A stretch of DNA of 64,000 bases from Acinetobacter pragensis (GTDB taxonomy: Bacteria; Pseudomonadota; Gammaproteobacteria; Pseudomonadales; Moraxellaceae): positions 124,826 through 188,825 of the forward strand of contig NZ_LUAW01000020.1 of assembly GCF_001605895.1 (NCBI RefSeq). Reading direction: 5' to 3'. Positions 29,488-36,493 of this stretch are shown here, in pieces. Under the pieces are notes generated by a model that was given only the letters and a program-made list of their open reading frames with translations, did no database searches and was not told the origin of the DNA. How positions within the stretch are numbered: position 1 is the first letter of the stretch; every line of letters begins with the position of its first letter. Made by a program: the position numbers and the translations under genes.

Positions 29488-29517
29488 AAAGCATCCAAGC
29501 CGAGGCGGGGATGCTTT
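29488..29517 (-). terminator. terminator of dacC
   Basis: Stem AAAGCATCC/GGATGCTTT. On the minus strand a T-rich run follows, downstream of the carboxypeptidase gene. Confidence 0.8.
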
Positions 29518-29549
29518 AGTCTAAACTGAAAAATCAGCCGAGAAAATTC

Positions 29550-30698
29550 TTAGAACAAGTTAGCAAAGAATTGTTTGATGTGATCAATCATTTTGGCAAA
29601 AAAGCCAGCTTCTTCGACAGGTTTAAGCGCTACAAGCGGTTTTTCAGCAATCACTTTACCATTTAAAGTAGCAACGTATTTACCGACAACTTGGCCTTGT
29701 TTTAATGGCGCAGTAAGTTTTGGCTGAACAACCAATTGCGTTTTAATGGCATTGGCATCGCCTTTAGGCATGGTCACGTTAAAGTTTTCAGGCAAGCCAA
29801 TTTGAACTTCACCTTCTTTGCCGTACCAAACTTTTGCTTTAGCTAAAACTTGGTTGGCAGGCTGTACTTTTACCGTTTCAAAGTTGGCATAACCCCAAGC
29901 TAAAATTTCACGGGTTTGAGATGCGCGCTCATTCATGCTTGGCGCACCAAAAATCACTGAAATCAGGCGCAACGGGCCGCGCTTGGCAGAAGTAGTCAAG
30001 CAATAGCCAGCTTCTTCAGTGTGGCCAGTTTTCAAGCCATCTACACTCGGGTCTGTATACAGCAGGGCGTTGCGGTTGCCTTGCTTAATGCCGTTAAATG
30101 AAAATTCTTTTTCAGAATAGATCGGATAATATTTTGAGCTGTCATGAATGATGTGCTGCGCCAGTACAGCCATATCTTTTGCAGTTGAAAAATGACCTTC
30201 TGCAGGCATACCGGTTGCATTGATGAATTGAGTATTCACCATGCCAATCCGCTTGGCTTCTTGGTTCATCATGTGGGCAAAAGTGCCTTCATTGCCGGCA
30301 ATATGCTCCGCCATTGCTTTTGAAGCATCGTTGCCTGACTGGATGATGATGCCGCGAAGCATTTCCAGCGCAGTTGCTGTACCGTTCAATGGTACGTACA
30401 TGCATGATTCTGAACTGCTGCCGCGGCACCATGCAGATTCATTCATGCGTACTTTTTCATTTTCTGTCAGGTCGCCGCTCAATAACTTTTGCTCAATGAT
30501 GTAACTGGTCATCATTTTGGTCATTGAAGCAGGGGCTAATTTTTCATTTTCATTTTTAGAAGCAAGGATTTGCCCTGTCTCATAGTCCATCAACACATAA
30601 GATTTATTATTCAATTCTGGAGGTGCAGATAAGACAGTTGCCGCGAAAGAAAAACTAGGTGTAAGTAGTAATGCGGCAAGGGCGGTTTTTCGGGTCAT
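29550..30698 (-). CDS. dacC: D-alanyl-D-alanine carboxypeptidase (PBP5/6 type)
   Basis: Trims the terminal D-Ala of peptidoglycan pentapeptides in the periplasm. The signal peptide ends at SFSFA. Active-site motifs are SxxK (Ser58-Met-Thr-Lys61), SGN (121-123) and KTG (223-225). A PBP5-type C-terminal beta domain and an amphipathic membrane-anchoring helix (AKMIDHIKQFFANLF) close the protein. The longest frame begins at a TTG (30713); ATG 30698 gives a regular signal peptide and was chosen. dacA, dacC and dacD homologues cannot be told apart by sequence alone. Confidence 0.95.
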   Translation of the reverse strand: MTRKTALAALLLTPSFSFAATVLSAPPELNNKSYVLMDYETGQILASKNENEKLAPASMTKMMTSYIIEQKLLSGDLTENEKVRMNESAWCRGSSSESCMYVPLNGTATALEMLRGIIIQSGNDASKAMAEHIAGNEGTFAHMMNQEAKRIGMVNTQFINATGMPAEGHFSTAKDMAVLAQHIIHDSSKYYPIYSEKEFSFNGIKQGNRNALLYTDPSVDGLKTGHTEEAGYCLTTSAKRGPLRLISVIFGAPSMNERASQTREILAWGYANFETVKVQPANQVLAKAKVWYGKEGEVQIGLPENFNVTMPKGDANAIKTQLVVQPKLTAPLKQGQVVGKYVATLNGKVIAEKPLVALKPVEEAGFFAKMIDHIKQFFANLF

Positions 30699-30815
30699 TC
30701 TGGGTGGTTCCAATAACTTGTTATAAGCGCAAAGAGCCTAGCATTTTAGGACAAAGCTAGGCTGACTTCTATGGGGGGGAATGGCTTATTTTAAAAGTAT
30801 TGTAACCAAGTGAAA

Positions 30816-31196
30816 TTAATTTGCGTAAGTGCTGAGCTCTTGGCATATTTCTGTATTTTTTGCCTTGCCGGCTTTTTTAGCATCTGATTGCGCTTCTTTT
30901 AAAATTTTAGCAAAACTTTTTTGCTTGCTCAGCTTTTCTAGAGCGGAAACAGGTGATTTTTCATTGGGTAAATATTCTTTGGCCAATTTGGCATAGCCTT
31001 GGTTAAATTTAGCTTCATCTTTTACTAATTTAGGGCAAACTTCTGACAGTACATAAATAGCGGCCAGTTCTTGATTGGTCACTTGAGGTGTCGGAGTTAC
31101 TTCAATTTTTTCATCTGCAGCATAAGCTGAACCTGCAGTCAATGCAAAAGCAGAAAGCGAGAATGCCGCCAAAGATTTGAGTAAAGAATTCTTCAT
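30816..31196 (-). CDS. small secreted protein, MCR_0457-like family
   Basis: 126 residues: signal peptide to SAYA, then a helical domain with TNQELAAIYVLSEVCPKLV and a C-terminal ICQEL, giving two cysteines likely disulfide-bonded. It is similar in plan to the next gene (AxVxxEVCP, C-terminal Cys), so the two are paralogues. This resembles the Moraxellaceae-specific family named MCR_0457 (recalled, not checked); function unknown. Its ATG follows AGG after about 10 bases. Confidence 0.75.
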   Translation of the reverse strand: MKNSLLKSLAAFSLSAFALTAGSAYAADEKIEVTPTPQVTNQELAAIYVLSEVCPKLVKDEAKFNQGYAKLAKEYLPNEKSPVSALEKLSKQKSFAKILKEAQSDAKKAGKAKNTEICQELSTYAN

Positions 31197-31314
31197 TAAA
31201 AACAACCTGAATAATTAAATAAGTTAAGCAATAGCGCTAGATTAAAACTATTTCAGAGAATTAAAAGTACCAATTTGTATTGAAGCTGTTGAAAAATTAA
31301 GGAATTGTGAAATA

Positions 31315-31348
31315 AAAAAGGATAATGCCCCAAAACATTATCCTTTTT
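31315..31348 (-). terminator. terminator of the upstream MCR_0457-like gene
   Basis: Perfect 13-bp stem AAAAAGGATAATG and its complement. On the minus strand it lies just downstream of the stop at 31369. Confidence 0.92.
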
Positions 31349-31368
31349 CGGTTTCAGCTGTAACTGAA

Positions 31369-31743
31369 TTATGCTTGATAATTGATTACATCATCACAAA
31401 CAGATTTTTGCTCATCTGCCGAAGTTTCTTTGGCAGTTTCACGCGCTTCATTTAAAATTGATTTATATTCGCTGTCAGATTGAATCTTTTCATAAGTCAT
31501 CGATTTATCTGAGTAATCCGCTAAATAGCCTTGGACCAGCATTTTGATGTTGCCGTCAAATTTTGCATTTTTACCAAGGACAGCAGGGCAGACTTCAGCC
31601 ATGACTTGCGCAGATGCAATATCTTCTTTCACAATGGTATTTGCTTCCGCTTGCGTTAACCCCTCATCAGCGATGACAGCCTGAGAAAAAACAGCAGCAA
31701 AACCTAAACCTAATAAGCTGCGAAATGATATAGTTTTAATCAT
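31369..31743 (-). CDS. small secreted protein, MCR_0457-like paralogue
   Basis: 124 residues with a signal peptide to AVIA. The mature domain has the shared pattern ASAQVMAEVCPAVLGKNAKF, GYLADY and a C-terminal VCDDV, with two cysteines as in its neighbour. Identity to the neighbour is low outside these positions. It has its own terminator, so the two paralogues are probably separate transcripts. The start could be 31758 instead, but 31743 gives a cleaner signal peptide. Confidence 0.75.
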   Translation of the reverse strand: MIKTISFRSLLGLGFAAVFSQAVIADEGLTQAEANTIVKEDIASAQVMAEVCPAVLGKNAKFDGNIKMLVQGYLADYSDKSMTYEKIQSDSEYKSILNEARETAKETSADEQKSVCDDVINYQA

Positions 31744-31852
31744 TTTAAAATCACACATTTATGATGGATGTTGAACGTTGAATATATATAATTCTTGATA
31801 TTTTTCAATGAAAAGTTCTGGTCAGTCATTTTTTATTTATGAGATTTAGTCA

Positions 31853-32629
31853 GTGAATATTTTAATTGCCAATGATGATGGTGTTTTTGCTCCCGGTATT
31901 CAAGCTTTAGCCAATGCGCTGCGCCCATTAGGCCGTGTTGTCGTTGTTGCGCCAGAAGCGGAGCGCAGCGGTTTTTCCAGTGCATTAACCTTAGACCGCC
32001 CGCTGCGCCCTATACAAATTGCACCCGATATGTGGGCCGTCAACGGGACGCCGGCTGACTGTGTGTATTTATCTATGAATGGGCTGTTTGATTTTGAGTT
32101 TGACCTTGTTGTCAGCGGAATTAACAGCGGCGCTAATTTAGGCGATGATGTGCTGTATTCGGGCACAGTGGGGGCGGCTTTGGAAGGGCGTTTAATGAAA
32201 CAGCCCGCAATTGCAGTATCGCTTGCCGGGCCTAATGTACGCTCTTATGAAACACCTGAAGGTTTTGCCGCAGCCGCATCGTGGGTGCATGATTTCATTG
32301 CGGCTGGCTTGCCTGCGTTGCCTGCACGCCATATTTTAAATATTAACATTCCGGATGTCGCTGAATTGCAGGGCGCAAAAATCACCTATCAAGGGCGTCG
32401 CAGGCAGTCTAAACCAATTACCAGCCATGTCGACCCGCGCGGCCGTCAAGTATATTGGATCGGCCTTTCCGGCGAAGCTGTTGCAGACCCTAAAAAAGGC
32501 TTAACAGAGATTGAATCTGATTTTTTTGCGGTGGCGAATGGCTATGTCAGCATTACGCCCATCCAAATGGATGCAACTAATTATGAAATTTTGAATAACT
32601 TGCACATACAATTTTCTAAAAAAGCGTAA
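31853..32629 (+). CDS. surE: 5'/3'-nucleotidase SurE
   Basis: 258-residue metal-dependent survival protein/nucleotidase. It begins [10 protein letters not shown] with the metal-binding NDDG and contains [31 protein letters not shown] and the C-terminal ITPIQMD region, all hallmarks of SurE. The start codon is GTG. In most gammaproteobacteria surE is followed by pcm, nlpD and rpoS; here nlpD follows directly and pcm and rpoS are absent. Confidence 0.96.
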   Translation: MNILIANDDGVFAPGIQALANALRPLGRVVVVAPEAERSGFSSALTLDRPLRPIQIAPDMWAVNGTPADCVYLSMNGLFDFEFDLVVSGINSGANLGDDVLYSGTVGAALEGRLMKQPAIAVSLAGPNVRSYETPEGFAAAASWVHDFIAAGLPALPARHILNINIPDVAELQGAKITYQGRRRQSKPITSHVDPRGRQVYWIGLSGEAVADPKKGLTEIESDFFAVANGYVSITPIQMDATNYEILNNLHIQFSKKA

Positions 32630-32737
32630 GTAGTGTTATAACTTTGTGAAAATGTAGATGATGGCGCTTTTTTAATGGCAATTTTTGCTAATCTTAGCGC
32701 AATCACAGCATCCTATATATCGTTAGAGAGGAAGGTA

Positions 32738-33559
32738 ATGTCCCTGGTGTCGCAATATCGCTTAAGTGCATCTCCAGCAGTTTTCATCAAGTCATTGGTA
32801 CTTTCCGTGGCTGCTGTATCCGCCGTTATTTTGAGTGGTTGTGCCTCTAAACCGCAAATCAATAATGCGACACGCTATGCGGCCGCGCCAGATTTCTATA
32901 CTGTGCGTTCAGGCGATACGCTGAGCGGTATCTCCGGCCGTTATGGCTTGAGCTATATCAGCATTGCTGAAATGAATGACATTGCGCCGCCATACAGAAT
33001 TTATGTGGGCCAATCTATTCGTTTAAAAACTTCCGCATCCCGTCGTGCGGCTTCAACCCAAGCCATGAGCCAGACAGCGCCTATTCAGCGTCAAACTGTG
33101 CCATTGCCTCAAAATACTGTTCCTGCAACTCCGCTTGTTACAGCTCCTGCGGTAACTGCGCCAGCACCAGCGGTTTCAGCGCAATCTTCTTTGCTGCGCT
33201 GGGTGAAGCCTTCTAATGGTCCGGTGATTGCCAATTTTGATCTTGCTTCAAATGTGAAAGGCACGCGCTATGGCGGCAATGCCGGCGATCCTGTTTATGC
33301 GGCAGCCGACGGCCAAGTTGTTTATGCTGCGGACGGCTTGAAGGAATACGGCAATTTAATTTTGCTGAAGCATATTAACGGCTACATTACGGCATATGCG
33401 CATAACAGTAAAATGATTGTGAAAAGCGGTGACAATGTAAAAGCCGGACAGCAGATTGCAGCCATGGGTTCCAGCGGTGCATCCAGCACGATGCTTGAGT
33501 TTCAGGTGCGTTTAGACGGCAAGCCGATCAATCCGTCAACTGTTTTACCTATGAATTAA
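32738..33559 (+). CDS. nlpD: NlpD-like LysM/M23 lipoprotein
   Basis: Murein-hydrolase activator-type lipoprotein, about 273 residues. Lipobox LSGC; one LysM domain (FYTVRSGDTLSGISGRYGLS to YVGQSIRLK); a Pro/Ala/Thr linker; and a C-terminal M23 domain with ARYG-like and EYGNLILLKHINGYITAYAHN segments. The canonical zinc ligands are largely replaced (GTRYGGNAGD, YAHNSK), as in non-catalytic NlpD/EnvC that activate amidases. ATG 32738 with GGAAGG was chosen over 32675, giving a proper lipoprotein signal. Confidence 0.92.
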   Translation: MSLVSQYRLSASPAVFIKSLVLSVAAVSAVILSGCASKPQINNATRYAAAPDFYTVRSGDTLSGISGRYGLSYISIAEMNDIAPPYRIYVGQSIRLKTSASRRAASTQAMSQTAPIQRQTVPLPQNTVPATPLVTAPAVTAPAPAVSAQSSLLRWVKPSNGPVIANFDLASNVKGTRYGGNAGDPVYAAADGQVVYAADGLKEYGNLILLKHINGYITAYAHNSKMIVKSGDNVKAGQQIAAMGSSGASSTMLEFQVRLDGKPINPSTVLPMN

Positions 33560-33589
33560 ATATATTATGCAAATACATGAATATCCCCG

Positions 33590-33595
33590 TATAAT
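33590..33595 (+). promoter_or_regulatory. -10 element upstream of the LysR gene
   Basis: Perfect TATAAT 57 bases upstream of the LysR start. The -35 is weak (TTATGC at a 19-bp spacing). Confidence 0.5.
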
Positions 33596-33651
33596 ACAAT
33601 GAGTTGCTTTTATTAAAATATTAGCTTTTTCATAAATTTAGAGGGGAATTT

Positions 33652-34581
33652 ATGTTGGATCAGCTACGGGCAATGGGTGTCTTTGCTTGCGTTGTAGAAA
33701 AAAATTCGTTTAGTGGAGCAGCTCGGGAACTGGGTATTACAACCAGTGCAGTAAGCCAGCAAATCCGTTCTTTAGAACAGGATATGGATGTTGTGTTGCT
33801 TCATCGTTCGACTCGAAAATTGAGTTTGACCGAAGCGGGGCAAGCTTTCTTCCACAGCTGTCAAGAAATGCTGTCTGCCGCGCAGCGAGGCAAGCTGCGT
33901 ATCAATGAATTGCGTGATGACTTAGTCGGGGAGCTGCGCATAGCGTCTACACCTGAGCTTTGCGCAAATCATATTGCGCCGGCATTAGCGCATTGGATGA
34001 CTGCGCACCGTGGTCTTTCCGTGCATTTTGATGCAGACAATCAATATATCGACCTTATTGATGAGCGTATTGATATTGCGCTGCGCATCAGTGAATCTAT
34101 TGATGAGCAAAGCGTTTATGCTGTGCCGTTAGCCCAGATAGGACAAGTTCTGGTGGCATCTCCAAGTTTTATTAATCATTCTACTCTGATTTCACGCCCC
34201 GAAGATCTGACTGGGCATGATCTTTTGGTGCTTAATTTTGTGAAAAATCATAATATTATAGCATTTAACCATAGAGTGACGGGTGAAAAAGTTAATATCG
34301 AGATGACGTCACGCTTATCTACCAACAGTATTCTTGTGGCGAAATCAATGTGCCAGCAAGGGCAGGGCATTGCCCGCATTTTATTTTTAGATGCTCAAAA
34401 AGATTTAATGAATGGTTCGCTGATTGAGGTATTGCCAGAATGGAAGCTGCCTGCTTTCACACTGTATGCTGTTGTCGCAAGACGGGAACAGCAGCCAGCA
34501 AAAATTCAGCGCTGTTTAGATGCGCTAAAACAGTATTTCAGTCAGCTGCCGGGCGGGCGGGTTTATCTGGAAGCATCTTAG
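33652..34581 (+). CDS. LysR-family transcriptional regulator
   Basis: 309 residues. N-terminal winged helix-turn-helix (SFSGAARELGITTSAVSQQI, LHRSTRKLSLTEAGQAFF) and a periplasmic-binding-like effector domain from about residue 90. It is most like the CrgA/AaeR subgroup. The usual divergent LysR target is missing: nlpD lies upstream on the same strand and argD converges downstream. The regulated genes are therefore unknown. It occupies the place where rpoS is found in other gammaproteobacteria. Confidence 0.9.
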   Translation: MLDQLRAMGVFACVVEKNSFSGAARELGITTSAVSQQIRSLEQDMDVVLLHRSTRKLSLTEAGQAFFHSCQEMLSAAQRGKLRINELRDDLVGELRIASTPELCANHIAPALAHWMTAHRGLSVHFDADNQYIDLIDERIDIALRISESIDEQSVYAVPLAQIGQVLVASPSFINHSTLISRPEDLTGHDLLVLNFVKNHNIIAFNHRVTGEKVNIEMTSRLSTNSILVAKSMCQQGQGIARILFLDAQKDLMNGSLIEVLPEWKLPAFTLYAVVARREQQPAKIQRCLDALKQYFSQLPGGRVYLEAS

Positions 34582-34634
34582 CCAAAACACAGTTTATGTT
34601 TAAAAAGCATTTTAAATAGACACTTATGAAAATA

Positions 34635-34660
34635 AAAAAAGCCGCTGATGCGGCTTTTTT
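34635..34660. terminator. bidirectional terminator
   Basis: Stem AAAAAAGCCGC/GCGGCTTTTTT with a TGAT loop between the convergent LysR gene and argD. Confidence 0.92.
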
Positions 34661-34673
34661 TATTTAGGGCCGA

Positions 34674-35885
34674 TTAAGCCAAATAAGCCTTAACCATCGT
34701 CACAATACGCTCAATGAGCTGATCCGCTTGTTCTTGAGTAATATTCAAAGCGGGCAGTAAACGGATTACAGAGCCTGCAGTTACATTAATAATCAAATGA
34801 TATTCATCACGGGCAATTTCAACCAATTCACCGCATGCTTTAGGCAGCTCAATGCCGATCATTAAGCCAAAACCGCGGACAGTCACATTTTGTTCAGCAA
34901 GCTTTTCAGACAGTTGCTGCACAATATAGGCGCCTTTTTCAGCGGCATTGGCCACTAGATTTTCTTTTTGAATGGTGTCAATTACGGTATAAACCACACG
35001 TGAACCAAGCGGAGTGCCGCTGTACGTAGAACCATGATTGCCGGCAGTCAAAACGCCGACACCGCGGCCTTGGGTCATCACTGCGCCAATAGGGAAACCA
35101 TTGCCCAGACCCTTAGCGGTGGTCAAAACATCAGGAATGATGTTGGTGTGCTGGTAGGCGAAGTATTTGCCTGTACGGCCGTTGCCTGTTTGCACTTCAT
35201 CCAGCATCATCAGCCAGTTATGCTGGTTGCAGATTTGACGGATTTCTTCAAGATAGCTGAAACCTTGCGGTGCAGTATTGACGCCGCCTTCACCTTGAAT
35301 CGGTTCGACTAAAATGGCAACGATGTCCGGGTGATTAATCGCGGCTTCTTCAATGGCTTCAATATCGCCAAATGGAACACGGATAAAGCCTTCAACCAAA
35401 GGAGCAAAGCCGTCTTGGACTTTTTTATTGCCTGTTGCTGACAGGGTTGCCAGTGTACGGCCATGGAAAGAGTGATCTGCAACAATAATTTTCGGGCTGG
35501 CAATGCCTTGCATATGGCCGAATTTACGGGCAATTTTAATTGCGCCTTCATTCGATTCTGCGCCACTGTTCGAGAAGAATACTTCTTCCATGCCAGCTAC
35601 TTCAGCCAGTTTTTGCGCCGCAGCAGTTTGCCAAGGCACTTCAAAAATGTTGCTGGTGTGAATTAATGTTGCAGCCTGATCGGCGATTGCTTCAGTAACT
35701 GCTGGGTGCGCGTGGCCTAAGCCGCAAACTGCGATTCCTGTAAGTGAGTCGAAATATTCAGTGCCGTCTTCAGTATAAAGATAAGAACCTCGGCCTCGGA
35801 CAAAGCTGATCGGCTGACGGCCAAACACGGGCATCAAATGAGATGGTTGATCAGTTTGCACAGGGGCAAGGGTAATGTTATTCAT
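34674..35885 (-). CDS. argD: acetylornithine/succinylornithine aminotransferase
   Basis: 403-residue class-III PLP aminotransferase. It transaminates N-acetylornithine with 2-oxoglutarate in arginine synthesis, or succinylornithine in the AST catabolic route. SNSGAESNEGAIK binds the PLP phosphate, MLDEVQTG carries Asp229 and TTAKGLGNGFPIGA the Schiff-base Lys258. No other arg or ast genes are adjacent, so the biosynthetic or catabolic role cannot be fixed. It is a distant relative of Dat at 5401, but the two are clearly different enzymes. Confidence 0.93.
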   Translation of the reverse strand: MNNITLAPVQTDQPSHLMPVFGRQPISFVRGRGSYLYTEDGTEYFDSLTGIAVCGLGHAHPAVTEAIADQAATLIHTSNIFEVPWQTAAAQKLAEVAGMEEVFFSNSGAESNEGAIKIARKFGHMQGIASPKIIVADHSFHGRTLATLSATGNKKVQDGFAPLVEGFIRVPFGDIEAIEEAAINHPDIVAILVEPIQGEGGVNTAPQGFSYLEEIRQICNQHNWLMMLDEVQTGNGRTGKYFAYQHTNIIPDVLTTAKGLGNGFPIGAVMTQGRGVGVLTAGNHGSTYSGTPLGSRVVYTVIDTIQKENLVANAAEKGAYIVQQLSEKLAEQNVTVRGFGLMIGIELPKACGELVEIARDEYHLIINVTAGSVIRLLPALNITQEQADQLIERIVTMVKAYLA

Positions 35886-36051
35886 GACTAACTCTTATCT
35901 GTTAGGTGGATTGAAAATAATGCGGTTGGCCACAATATATATTTATGCGCCAAGACGTTCTATATAAGCAAAAACTTCCTGAGATTTAAAGCCCGATTGC
36001 AAATAAAATTGGATTTATTGCTTTAGTCATACTGTTTTGCTCAGTTTTGGG

Positions 36052-36057
36052 TATAAT
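36052..36057 (+). promoter_or_regulatory. -10 element of grxD
   Basis: TATAAT preceded by TGGG, 29 bases upstream of the grxD start. No strong -35 is visible. Confidence 0.55.
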
Positions 36058-36085
36058 GCGATGCAGATTTATTGAGGATATATCA

Positions 36086-36427
36086 ATGACTGAACAAGCA
36101 CGCGATACAGAAGCGTTAATTCGTGACCAAATTGCTAAACACGCAGTTCTGCTTTACATGAAAGGCACTCCACAATTCCCGCAATGCGGTTTCTCTGCAC
36201 GTGCAGTAGAAGCACTCAGTCAAATTGGCCGTCCATTTGCATATGTAAATATCTTGGAAAATCCAGATATTCGCGCAATTTTGCCGCAAATTGCAAATTG
36301 GCCAACTTTTCCGCAATTATGGATCAATGGTGAATTGATCGGCGGAAGCGACATTATGCTTGATATGTTCCAAAAAGGTGAGTTAAAAACTTTGGTAGAA
36401 CAGTACAGCGCAGCTCCTGAAGCTTAA
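36086..36427 (+). CDS. grxD: monothiol glutaredoxin, Grx4 type
   Basis: 113-residue CGFS glutaredoxin that binds a glutathione-ligated [2Fe-2S] cluster as a dimer and works in iron-sulfur delivery. The active site is PQCGFSARAVE; WPTFPQLWINGELIGGSDI carries the cis-proline and glutathione-binding loop. The start at 36086 (MTEQARDTE), with GAGGAT upstream, was preferred over the 36047 ATG, which would overlap the promoter. Convergent with the Lon-family gene and separated from it by a strong terminator. Confidence 0.95.
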   Translation: MTEQARDTEALIRDQIAKHAVLLYMKGTPQFPQCGFSARAVEALSQIGRPFAYVNILENPDIRAILPQIANWPTFPQLWINGELIGGSDIMLDMFQKGELKTLVEQYSAAPEA

Positions 36428-36441
36428 TTCAGACCGAATAT

Positions 36442-36473
36442 AAAAAAAGCGCCCTTTAAGAGGCGCTTTTTTT
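36442..36473. terminator. bidirectional terminator
   Basis: Stem with AAAAAAAGCGCC and its complement, between grxD and the Lon-family gene. Confidence 0.92.
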
Positions 36474-36493
36474 ATGGATGGATGTCAAAAGCA

